Of a stretch of DNA of 33,195 nucleotides, positions 9,093-16,297 are shown in pieces. The translations under genes and the position numbers were made by a program. The notes beneath the pieces are model-generated. The model had not been told where the DNA came from, ran no database searches, and worked only from the letters and a program-made list of their open reading frames with translations. The DNA is taken from assembly GCA_019323655.1 (NCBI GenBank), contig JAHWGX010000006.1, forward strand, positions 1 through 33,195, in the 5' to 3' direction. The DNA comes from Candidatus Woesearchaeota archaeon (GTDB taxonomy: Archaea; Nanobdellota; Nanobdellia; Woesearchaeales; GW2011-AR4). Numbering within the stretch: the first letter of the stretch is position 1; each line of letters begins with the position of its first letter.

Positions 9093-9803
9093 TTAATTTT
9101 TATCTGATTCAGCCTTTAATTTTCTTGCCCAGTACATAAAAGGGGTGTCAACAACTGCAACTATAAGCTTCATAGCATAGCTGACAAAAAATATCTGCAG
9201 GATTATATTCCACTCAAAAACCTGCTCCCAGCCAAACAATCCAAAAAAGCCAACAAAAGCTATAAATGTAAAAATAACATTGTCAATCAACTGGGAAACT
9301 ATTGTAGAGGCATTATTCCTGAACCAAAGGTGCTTTCCCTTAGTCTTCTTTTTCCAGAAATTGAATGCCCACACATCATGAAGCTGGGATATCAGATAAG
9401 CAGTCAGCGATGCAACCGCTATCCTCGGCAGGAAACCAAAAATCTGCTGAAGAGCGGGGCTTAATAGATCAGACTCATCCGGCATAAATTTAAGCGTAAT
9501 CTGCATTATAATTGCAGCAGATATTAATACAAAAAAACCGAGCCATACGGCTTTTTGAGCTTCTTTCTTTCCATAGTTTTCGCATAATATGTCTGTCGCG
9601 AGGAAAATCGTGCCATAGATAATATTTCCCATGGCTGTAACAAAGCCAAAAATCTGCACAGTCTTCATAACCTGTATGTTTGCGATTATAATGGAAAAGG
9701 CAACCCATGCATACAAGCCAATTTTGCCAAACAGCCTGTAAGCGAGAAGTATGCCAAGGAAAGTTGCAACCAGCAATAATATCCATAACAGTTCGTTTAT
9801 CAT
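9093..9803 (-). CDS. yhhQ: Queuosine precursor transporter, YhhQ/VUT family
   Basis: A 236-residue integral membrane protein with about six hydrophobic segments, of the COG1738 family. Family features are the IYGTIFLATDILCENYGKK region (about 62-80) and the SQLIDNVIFTFIAF segment in the second half. In Escherichia coli YhhQ imports preQ0 and preQ1; relatives may carry queuine. It is convergent with tgt, 95 bp away. The pair suggests that the cell obtains the 7-deazaguanine base from outside rather than making it, because no queC, queD, queE or queF gene is present in this window. The ATG at 9803 is the first plausible start and gives normal family length. Confidence 0.92.
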   Translation of the reverse strand: MINELLWILLLVATFLGILLAYRLFGKIGLYAWVAFSIIIANIQVMKTVQIFGFVTAMGNIIYGTIFLATDILCENYGKKEAQKAVWLGFFVLISAAIIMQITLKFMPDESDLLSPALQQIFGFLPRIAVASLTAYLISQLHDVWAFNFWKKKTKGKHLWFRNNASTIVSQLIDNVIFTFIAFVGFFGLFGWEQVFEWNIILQIFFVSYAMKLIVAVVDTPFMYWARKLKAESDKN

Positions 9804-10046
9804 TTTAAGATTGCCTTTTAATTTTTGAGCATTGCATTATTATTTTATTTCTTTGTTTAACAATTATTTGCGAATATGTTTTTTATTTTTTGGTTAATAT
9901 CAATAGGGCAATGAAAATAAATTTTATTATTAATAATTAATAATATTTTATCTTTTTGATGGAAAAAATTTTATTTATTGATTTTTTTATGGGAGTATTG
10001 CACTTTTTATTCTATTTTTATTGTTTTTAAATAAGGTTTAATGGCA
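9804..10046. other. AT-rich intergenic region between thiG and yhhQ
   Basis: A 243-bp stretch, extremely A/T-rich, with no convincing ORF. It contains a 21-bp A/T palindrome with 10-bp arms at 9925-9945. It probably carries the yhhQ promoter and the thiG transcript end, but neither can be placed confidently. Confidence 0.5.
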
Positions 10047-10826
10047 CTACTTTATAATTCCTTCTACTGGGCTAGAAGCGCTTGCATAAAGCTTTTTTGG
10101 AATCCTGCCTGCCAAGAAAGCATCTCTTCCTGCCTCTATCGCAAGCTTCATGGCCCTTGCCATTCTTGCAGGGTCTTTTGCCAAAGCAACCCCTGTATTT
10201 AACAAGACTCCGTCTGCGCCAAGCTCCATTGCAACTGACACATCAGAGGCAGTTCCCACGCCGGCATCAACAATTATCGGGACTTTTGCATTTTCTATTA
10301 TATGCCTGATATTGTTCGGATTCAAAATTCCCTGGCCAGAGCCGATAGGGCTTCCAAGGGGCATTACGGAACTAGCGCCTGCTTCCTCAAGCTTTTTTGC
10401 ATAAACAATATCATCATTTGCGTAAGCAAGGACAGTAAAGCCTTCCTTGACCAGCACTTTTGTTGCTTTTAGTGTTTCCTCATTGTCAGGCATTAATGTT
10501 TTTTGATCACCTATTACCTCTAATTTAATCCAGCCAGGCATACCCAGCTCTCTGGCAAGCCTTGCTGTTCTTATGGATTCCTCAGCAGAATAACATCCGG
10601 CGGTATTTGGCAGTATTGTAAACTTTTTTTTATCAATATAATTCAATAAATTTTCCTTATCATCATCAAAATTAACCCTTCTGATTGCAACAGTAACAAC
10701 CTCTGCACCGGAAGCTTCGTGGGCTTTTTTCATTATCTCAAAATTTTCATACTTCCCGGTTCCTATAAACAGTCTTGACCTAAATTTAAAGTCTCCGATT
10801 TTTAAAATATCCCCGATTTTAACCAC
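10047..10826 (-). CDS. thiG: Thiazole synthase ThiG
   Basis: A 259-residue ThiG, full family length. It forms the thiamin thiazole from 1-deoxyxylulose 5-phosphate, dehydroglycine and ThiS-thiocarboxylate. The Schiff-base lysine is Lys101 in GWIKLEVIGD. The phosphate-binding loops of the TIM barrel are visible in MPLGSPIGSGQG and GVGTASDVSVAMELGADGVLLNTGVA. Translation starts at a GTG inside the end of thiS (8-nt overlap), so the codons for the ThiS Gly tail also overlap the thiG start. Archaea normally make thiazole with Thi4, so a ThiS-ThiG pair points to bacterial origin. No thiF, thiH or thiO is in this window. Confidence 0.96.
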   Translation of the reverse strand: MVKIGDILKIGDFKFRSRLFIGTGKYENFEIMKKAHEASGAEVVTVAIRRVNFDDDKENLLNYIDKKKFTILPNTAGCYSAEESIRTARLARELGMPGWIKLEVIGDQKTLMPDNEETLKATKVLVKEGFTVLAYANDDIVYAKKLEEAGASSVMPLGSPIGSGQGILNPNNIRHIIENAKVPIIVDAGVGTASDVSVAMELGADGVLLNTGVALAKDPARMARAMKLAIEAGRDAFLAGRIPKKLYASASSPVEGIIK

Positions 10827-11016
10827 CGCCGACAGCTTTCACTATTTCCAGCCTGTCATTATTCTTTAATCCTGTTCTGCCAAAATTTTCCCTGTGAACA
10901 ATGTTTTTATTAAGCTCTACTGCCACAGCATCTTTTTCCAAGTTGAGCGTGCTTAGCAACTCTAAAATGTTTTTGCATACAATGTTTTTTGGCTCGCCGT
11001 TTATTATCAGGTTCAT
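10819..11016 (-). CDS. thiS: Sulfur carrier protein ThiS
   Basis: A 65-residue ubiquitin-like sulfur carrier. It begins MNLIINGE and ends AVGGG; the C-terminal Gly-Gly is adenylated by ThiF-type enzymes and converted to a thiocarboxylate that donates sulfur to ThiG. It lies directly upstream of thiG with an 8-nt overlap, the usual bacterial pairing. Length and sequence are typical. The activating ThiF (or a MoeB/UbaA-like substitute) is not in the window. No THI-box/TPP riboswitch was recognised in the 103 bp upstream. Confidence 0.93.
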   Translation of the reverse strand: MNLIINGEPKNIVCKNILELLSTLNLEKDAVAVELNKNIVHRENFGRTGLKNNDRLEIVKAVGGG

Positions 11017-11119
11017 TTTTGCAAAAATCCCTTTTTAACCCCCCCTAAAACAAAAGAAAACTAAATTCGATTTAAAAATATTTGTGTAAAGAGGAGCGTA
11101 TCTAAAAAATCGAGATTAT

Positions 11120-12340
11120 TTACTCATACCTCAATGCGTCCACAGGCTTTAGTTTTGATGCTGCTCTGGCAGGGAAGAATCCAGAACCTGCGCCGACCAG
11201 AAATGAAAATACAAGGCAGCCGACTATAAGCCACAATGGAAAGTAAGGCTTTAAAAATGAGTATCCTGTAGCGGCAATGGCAACAGCCCCAAGCTTTGCC
11301 AAAACATAGCCAATCAGCATTCCAACACTTCCACCAATCAGGCCCAAGATTCCAGACTCTATAAAGAATATCAATAAAATATAGCTGTTCCTTGCGCCAA
11401 TTGACTTCATTATGCCTATCTCTTTTGTCCTCTCTAAGACGGCAGTGTACATGGTGTTCATGATATTAACAGCAGCTACAACTACGGATATTCCGGCAAT
11501 AATCACCAATATGGTGTTAAGCACAAGAAGTATTGTTCCAAATGTTTCCATAAGCTGCTCAAAAGACTGCACATAGAAATCCTCTTCTCCTTCTTTCTGC
11601 CCTTTTTTCTTCCTTAGCTTCTCTTCGAGCCTTTCTGCAAGCTCAGTTGGATTTACGCCTTTCTCTGCCCCGATAAAGATGTAATCATACTCGTCTTCAA
11701 CATCAAAAAGCTCTTTCATAGCGTCATTTGTCATATAGACATTTGCATCGTCATTGGGATTGCCTATTTCCTCATAAAACCCCACAATATCAAATGATTT
11801 TCCTTTAATAAAAATGTTATCTCCCACTTTTAGCGGTTTAGAAAAAATTTTATCTGCCACCCTGTAATTATAGCCCAGAGCAACCTTATTGGTATCCCCT
11901 TTTTTTATTTCCCTTCCTTCTAAAATTCCAAAACCCGCAAAAGCCGCTTCCATAAGCCTTTGTTCATCCGGCTCAGTAGGCATTCCCATAATAAAAACCC
12001 ATTTTCCCAATTTGTTCTCATCGATTTTTACTTCACTTTGCCTGAGTATAGCAACAGCTGCTTCTGAAACGCCCTTCTGTTTTTTGATGAAATCAAGGTC
12101 ATCCTGTGTAAGGTACGTTCCTGTAGTGCCTGGAACTGATGCGCCTTTTGGCATGGCCATAAGCTTATCTGTTCCCATTTTCTCAGCCATGTCATCCATG
12201 TAATACCTAAGCCCTTCACCATAGCTGATTAAAACAAAGATAGCCATTATGCCGATGAGTATGGAAAGGATAGTAAGAAAGCTTCTTGTAAACCTGTACC
12301 TTACGTTATTCAGGATGTATTTAATTAAATCTCCTATCAT
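11120..12340 (-). CDS. MacB-type ABC transporter permease, copy 2
   Basis: A 406-residue permease of the MacB/FtsX superfamily. It has an N-terminal membrane helix (about 20-42), a large extracellular MacB-type domain, and a C-terminal FtsX block of three helices with the coupling motif ERTKEIGIMKSIGARNS. It is a paralogue of the preceding permease along its whole length. I place the start at the ATG at 12340, 10 nt after the upstream stop and preceded by a GGTG. A longer reading from 12397 would run into the upstream gene and add 19 unrelated residues. MacB permeases couple ATP hydrolysis to mechanical work on extracytoplasmic substrates. The two copies may form a heterodimer with the ATPase of the operon. 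Confidence 0.93.
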   Translation of the reverse strand: MIGDLIKYILNNVRYRFTRSFLTILSILIGIMAIFVLISYGEGLRYYMDDMAEKMGTDKLMAMPKGASVPGTTGTYLTQDDLDFIKKQKGVSEAAVAILRQSEVKIDENKLGKWVFIMGMPTEPDEQRLMEAAFAGFGILEGREIKKGDTNKVALGYNYRVADKIFSKPLKVGDNIFIKGKSFDIVGFYEEIGNPNDDANVYMTNDAMKELFDVEDEYDYIFIGAEKGVNPTELAERLEEKLRKKKGQKEGEEDFYVQSFEQLMETFGTILLVLNTILVIIAGISVVVAAVNIMNTMYTAVLERTKEIGIMKSIGARNSYILLIFFIESGILGLIGGSVGMLIGYVLAKLGAVAIAATGYSFLKPYFPLWLIVGCLVFSFLVGAGSGFFPARAASKLKPVDALRYE

Positions 12341-12350
12341 CTTGCACCGG

Positions 12351-13574
12351 CTATTTAGCATGACGCAATGCGTCCACGGGATTAAGCTTTGAGGCATTGA
12401 TTGCAGGAATTACCCCGAAAATGCTCCCCAGGAAAAATGAGCCAAATATTGAGCCTACTATGAGCCATACGCTAATATCTGCCCGTATGAGCTCGCTTCC
12501 AAGCACAAGCCTTCCGATAAAAGCAAGACCCATTGCCACACTTATTCCAATAAGAGCGCCTATTATTCCGCCGACACTGCCTATTAACCCAGATTCGATA
12601 AAAAACAATGAAAAAATTGTGCTGTTCCTTGCGCCAATTGACTTCATTATGCCTATCTCTTTTGTCCTCTCAAGAACTGAGGTAAACATAGTGTTCATTA
12701 TCCCTATCCCGCCAACAAGTATGGATATGGCTGCAATGATATAAACAAACAGCTGCACAGCAAACAAGGTGGAATTAACCTGGGCAAGAACAGCCTGCGG
12801 CGTCTGGACAGTAAAATCCTCTTCCCCTCTCTTAACATCCCTTTCTTTCCTCATTAATTTTTCTATATCCTCCTGCACAGCCTTCATATCAGCGTTTGGA
12901 TACACCTGCACTGCAATAACATCATACTCATCGTCCGGGATGTCCAGTATTTCCCTCAAATCATTGTCTTCCACAAGAACAATGCTATCAACAAGGAACC
13001 CCCCTGTTTTTTTAAGTATGCCCACAACCTCAAATGCTTTATCCTGAATAAAGACCTTTGACCCTACAACTATCTGTTTTCCAAAACCTGCATTTTCTTC
13101 CCCAAGATTAAAGCCCAGAACTGTTTTTTTGCTGTCGCCGTCCCTTAGCAGCCTTCCTTTTTCTGCTTTAAGATCCAATGCCTCTTCAATGAGTTTTCTG
13201 CCCTCTCCTTCAGCCATACTTGCAGCATACCCAAATGCAGCATGATTATTATAGACAAGTTTGCCTGACCTCACAAGCCTGCCAACAACAGCCTTGACGC
13301 CGTTTACCTGCTCGATTTTTTTAACAATATCCTTGGTCAATGGCTTTACAACTCCAGTACCAGGCGGCCCCAATCCGCCGGAAGCCATTACAGCGAGCTT
13401 GTCTGTCCCCATCTCACCGAACTGGGAGCTTATTGCCACTTCCAACCCTTGGCCTATCCCGATAAGAGAAACAACTGCTGCTATGCCTATGAAGATGCCT
13501 ATCATAGTCAGCCATGACCTTAGCTTCCTGTTCCTGAGGTTCCTAACAGAGAAAATAAAGTAATCCTTAATCAT
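12351..13574 (-). CDS. MacB-type ABC transporter permease, copy 1
   Basis: A 407-residue MacB/FtsX-family permease. It begins MIKDYFIFSVRNLRNRKLRS, followed by an N-terminal helix, a periplasmic-type MacB domain and a C-terminal FtsX domain with the same ERTKEIGIMKSIGARNS coupling helix as its neighbour. It lies 20 nt after the COG1361-like gene and 10 nt before copy 2. A 51-nt block is identical between the two permeases (12621-12671 and 11384-11434). The substrate is unknown; lipid, peptide or surface-protein handling are the usual possibilities for this superfamily. Confidence 0.94.
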   Translation of the reverse strand: MIKDYFIFSVRNLRNRKLRSWLTMIGIFIGIAAVVSLIGIGQGLEVAISSQFGEMGTDKLAVMASGGLGPPGTGVVKPLTKDIVKKIEQVNGVKAVVGRLVRSGKLVYNNHAAFGYAASMAEGEGRKLIEEALDLKAEKGRLLRDGDSKKTVLGFNLGEENAGFGKQIVVGSKVFIQDKAFEVVGILKKTGGFLVDSIVLVEDNDLREILDIPDDEYDVIAVQVYPNADMKAVQEDIEKLMRKERDVKRGEEDFTVQTPQAVLAQVNSTLFAVQLFVYIIAAISILVGGIGIMNTMFTSVLERTKEIGIMKSIGARNSTIFSLFFIESGLIGSVGGIIGALIGISVAMGLAFIGRLVLGSELIRADISVWLIVGSIFGSFFLGSIFGVIPAINASKLNPVDALRHAK

Positions 13575-13594
13575 TTTTCAGGGCAAAAAGAAAA

Positions 13595-14857
13595 TTATGC
13601 TTTTTTCTTCTTGCCTTTTCTCCATCTTCTATAAATAAGCAGGCCTCCAACAACCACCACAAGCATAACAAAGATGCCCACTTTTCCGTTTCCCTGGACC
13701 AAACCAAGCTTTTTGGCTTCTGATGCACTGTATAAAGGAAGTTCAAGATTTAATTTATCGAGGTACTGGTTATTGTTTGCGTCGCTGTACTCGAGGGTAA
13801 TAGGCAGCATTACCTTCTTTTCTTCGGTATTCTTCACAAACAGCGTAAAGTCCGCTGTCTCGTAGTCATCAGAGTCTATATTGCCTACATACACCTCGCT
13901 TGGAGAAATCATTGTATAGGCTTCGCTTTCTGCCAGCTTTACATTCAGGAATTTTATTTCATTGACATCCTTGTTCACTATTTTTATTGTTACATCCCCA
14001 TAGTTTTCAGGCTGGTAGATTGCTGATGAATCAATATTTACAGACAAGTCCGGCTCTGAGCCTATCAGCAGGCCAATTGTGCTGTTTCTGCTGTAGCTGT
14101 TTCCGAGGCTGTCATAGTAAATGTACTCTACTTCCACCTTGTAAGTTCCTGATTGGGCATCCGGCTCTCCTATTAAGTCAAATCTTACACTAGCTTCCTC
14201 GTTTTTGTCAATTTTTTCTATTACTTTTTCGTTTGTTGAGCCAATCGGAGCTAAAGGCACGCCTCCCAATTTGAGTATCACCCTGATTTTTTTGAGCAAT
14301 ATTTCTGCTAAGTTATTGAATGTAATATCAATTGTTGCTTCTTCCCCGGGCCCTATAATTTCGGGGTTGGACACTACTTTGTCCAGCAGCAGAATTGCGT
14401 CATAGGGCTGGATGTTCACATTGAACTCAGGCATTGTTACCCACGCACTCTTGTCCACCCTGTACCTTAATTTTATACTGCTTTGGCCCTCCAATGCATC
14501 CTTGTCCACTCTTAGCCTGTACTTGACAATAACTCCGTTGTCCCCTTTCTGCTGGGGATTAATCGAGCCCAGGCTTTTTACTGCATCTGCTCCGGGGTCT
14601 AATGAAAAAGGGTATTCCGGCAGAATCTCCGCTTCCATATTCTCTGCAGCTTTGCTGCCGTTATTTTCAAACTTGAACCTCAAGTCAACATACTTGCCCG
14701 GCTCAGCAGGGTCCGGGATCTGGCTAATCATTGTTACTTTCATTACATGGCTGGTTTCTATGGGCAATGCAGTTAACTTTGATATCACTCCTGCACTTAC
14801 AGAACCTGCCAATAAAACCAATATTACCAGCCCAAACAAAATTATTTTTTTCATCAT
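13595..14857 (-). CDS. Exported COG1361/S-layer-domain-like protein of the ABC operon
   Basis: A 420-residue secreted, membrane-anchored protein. It has a signal peptide (about 1-23, ending SVSA), three or four CARDB/NEW3-like beta-sandwich modules of the COG1361 type, and a C-terminal membrane helix (about 393-409) followed by the basic tail RRWRKGKKKKA. An AAAGGTGAT Shine-Dalgarno sequence (14860-14868) fixes the start at the double ATG, 14857 or 14854. It lies between the ATPase gene and the permease genes in the same orientation. By position it could act as the extracellular partner of the permeases, analogous to but unrelated to MacA. That role is inference. Confidence 0.9.
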   Translation of the reverse strand: MMKKIILFGLVILVLLAGSVSAGVISKLTALPIETSHVMKVTMISQIPDPAEPGKYVDLRFKFENNGSKAAENMEAEILPEYPFSLDPGADAVKSLGSINPQQKGDNGVIVKYRLRVDKDALEGQSSIKLRYRVDKSAWVTMPEFNVNIQPYDAILLLDKVVSNPEIIGPGEEATIDITFNNLAEILLKKIRVILKLGGVPLAPIGSTNEKVIEKIDKNEEASVRFDLIGEPDAQSGTYKVEVEYIYYDSLGNSYSRNSTIGLLIGSEPDLSVNIDSSAIYQPENYGDVTIKIVNKDVNEIKFLNVKLAESEAYTMISPSEVYVGNIDSDDYETADFTLFVKNTEEKKVMLPITLEYSDANNNQYLDKLNLELPLYSASEAKKLGLVQGNGKVGIFVMLVVVVGGLLIYRRWRKGKKKKA

Positions 14858-14859
14858 AC

Positions 14860-14868
14860 ATCACCTTT
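14860..14868 (-). promoter_or_regulatory. Shine-Dalgarno site of the COG1361-like gene
   Basis: AAAGGTGAT on the minus strand lies immediately before the double ATG and matches the 16S anti-Shine-Dalgarno sequence, supporting internal operon initiation. Confidence 0.65.
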
Positions 14869-14880
14869 CATTTTTTTATT

Positions 14881-15576
14881 TTATTTTAATTTCCTGCTTT
14901 TTATTATTGCCCCGTCCTTGAGGTATTCAATCCTGTCAGCATGCTGAGCCAGACCAGCATCATGCGTGACCATGATAATGGTAGTATTTTTTTCTTTATG
15001 CAATCTTTCAAGAAAGCCTATGACATTTTCACCTGTCTTTGAGTCAAGGTTCCCGGTAGGCTCGTCTGCCAGAATCACCTCGGGGTCATTTGACAAAGAC
15101 CTTGCTATAGCTACCCTCTGCTGCTGGCCTCCCGACAATTCAGTCGGCCTATGATTCACCCTTTCTCCTAATTCTACCATATTAAGAAGATCTTTTGCTT
15201 TTTTTATTCTTTCTTCACGGGGTATATTCTGAAATATCATCGGCAGCGTAACATTTTCCAATGCTGTCAGCGTATTAATCAGGTTAAACTGCTGGAAGAT
15301 AAATCCAATTTTTTTCCCCCTTATCTGGGCTAATTCAGACTCGTGCAGTTTTGAGATATCCTTCCCTTCCAAAAAGATTCTGCCTTTTGTAGGCACATCC
15401 AGGCACCCGATTGAGTTTAAAGCGGTGCTTTTTCCTGAGCCGGAAGCGCCTTGTATGGCAACAAATTCCCCTCTTTTTACCTCTAAGTTTAATCCGCGAA
15501 GGGCTGGGACTTCTACTTCTCCAATCTTGTAGATTTTCCATACATTCTCCAGCTTGATTATAACATCATTTTTCAT
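14881..15576 (-). CDS. ABC transporter ATP-binding protein, MacB/LolD type
   Basis: A 231-residue ATPase of the MacB/LolD/FtsE class. Walker A is GASGSGKST (43-51), the Q-loop is in FIFQQFNL, the signature is LSGGQQQR (147-154), Walker B is VILADE (167-172), and the switch histidine is His205 in VTHD. It overlaps the regulator gene by 4 nt and is followed 23 nt later by the exported protein gene, so the whole set (11120-16064) reads as one operon. It should energise the two MacB-type permeases downstream. Confidence 0.96.
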   Translation of the reverse strand: MKNDVIIKLENVWKIYKIGEVEVPALRGLNLEVKRGEFVAIQGASGSGKSTALNSIGCLDVPTKGRIFLEGKDISKLHESELAQIRGKKIGFIFQQFNLINTLTALENVTLPMIFQNIPREERIKKAKDLLNMVELGERVNHRPTELSGGQQQRVAIARSLSNDPEVILADEPTGNLDSKTGENVIGFLERLHKEKNTTIIMVTHDAGLAQHADRIEYLKDGAIIKSRKLK

Positions 15577-16064
15577 TTTTGGCTTTTTTCTGATATCTTA
15601 TCCAAATCCTGTATCCAGTTGTTTAACAGGCTTTCAAAAGCAATTGCCTGCTTATGGTAATCCTCAATAACCTGAAGCTTCCTTTTGTCTTTTTCACCCT
15701 TGATTTTTTTCCGGTACTTCCCTATTATCCCCAAAGTATGCTCTTCAATTGGCTTAAGTGCATTATCGCGGATTGCCTTCAGCTTGCTTATATTAAGCTT
15801 GATGAGGTTTTTTTCCATGTAAAAAAATATTTTTTTTGTTTTTGGCTTTGTGATGCGCCTGACCATTCCCAGGCTTTCAAGCATTTTCATGGTGTTGGAT
15901 ATAGAAGCAAGGCTATAGCCTGTTCTGCTGCATATGTCATCCATAGAAGTTTCATCCGGCTCAAGGTACAATAATGCTACAACCTTTACACACAAACCCC
16001 TCAGACCATAAGCCCTAAAAACTTTCTGAAACAGCTCCAAAAAGTCTTTTTCCAAATCATCCAT
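15573..16064 (-). CDS. GbsR/MarR-like winged-helix transcriptional regulator
   Basis: A 163-residue regulator resembling the GbsR group of MarR-type proteins (COG1510). The winged helix-turn-helix spans about 20-83 (recognition region SLASISNTMKMLESLGMVRR, then the wing with KPKTKKIFFYME). The remaining helices would form a dimerisation region. It is the first gene of the ABC operon and overlaps the ATPase gene by 4 nt. Three 18-bp direct repeats lie 15-68 nt upstream of its ATG, overlapping its promoter, so autoregulation is likely. The effector is unknown. A TrmB-type assignment is a weaker alternative. Confidence 0.88.
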   Translation of the reverse strand: MDDLEKDFLELFQKVFRAYGLRGLCVKVVALLYLEPDETSMDDICSRTGYSLASISNTMKMLESLGMVRRITKPKTKKIFFYMEKNLIKLNISKLKAIRDNALKPIEEHTLGIIGKYRKKIKGEKDKRKLQVIEDYHKQAIAFESLLNNWIQDLDKISEKSQK

Positions 16065-16078
16065 TTTTATAATTTTTA

Positions 16079-16132
16079 ATATTTATTAAATTTTTGATAT
16101 TTATTAAACTTTTTATATTTATTAAGAATGGT
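16079..16132. promoter_or_regulatory. Three 18-bp direct repeats, putative operator of the ABC operon
   Basis: Units start at 16079, 16097 and 16115: ATATTTATTAAATTTTTG, ATATTTATTAAACTTTTT and ATATTTATTAAGAATGGT. The first 11 bases are invariant with an exact 18-bp period. They sit between the regulator's ATG (16064) and the divergent patatin gene, where the operon promoter must be. The core also resembles a TATA box, so stacked promoters are an alternative to an operator. Confidence 0.6.
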
Positions 16133-16252
16133 AAAAACTAGTATATAAATTTTTTGGTTGTTGGCTTTTCCTTAAGCGTAGGTTCAAGGTTTTTTATAGC
16201 AGGCTAAAACAAAAGATTAATAATTAAGAACTAACAAAGCATTTAAAACAAA

Positions 16253-16262
16253 TTTTATAAAA
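16253..16262 (+). promoter_or_regulatory. TATA-like box upstream of the patatin gene
   Basis: TTTTATAAAA is centred about 40 nt before the ATG at 16298. This would give a transcript with a short leader of roughly 14 nt. The assignment rests on sequence and spacing only. Confidence 0.4.
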
Positions 16263-16297
16263 GGAGGGTACAGCAGGGCTATAATAAAAGGCTTAAA

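Noticed and set aside
10082..10404. Plus-strand ORFs opposite thiG
   Set aside because: They lie wholly inside a well-conserved ThiG coding region and resemble no protein.
11017..11119. TPP riboswitch before thiS
   Set aside because: No THI-box core was recognisable; the segment is short and A/T-rich with a G tract only.
12341..12397. N-terminal extension of the second permease
   Set aside because: It would overlap the upstream permease gene; the ATG at 12340 aligns with the paralogue's start.
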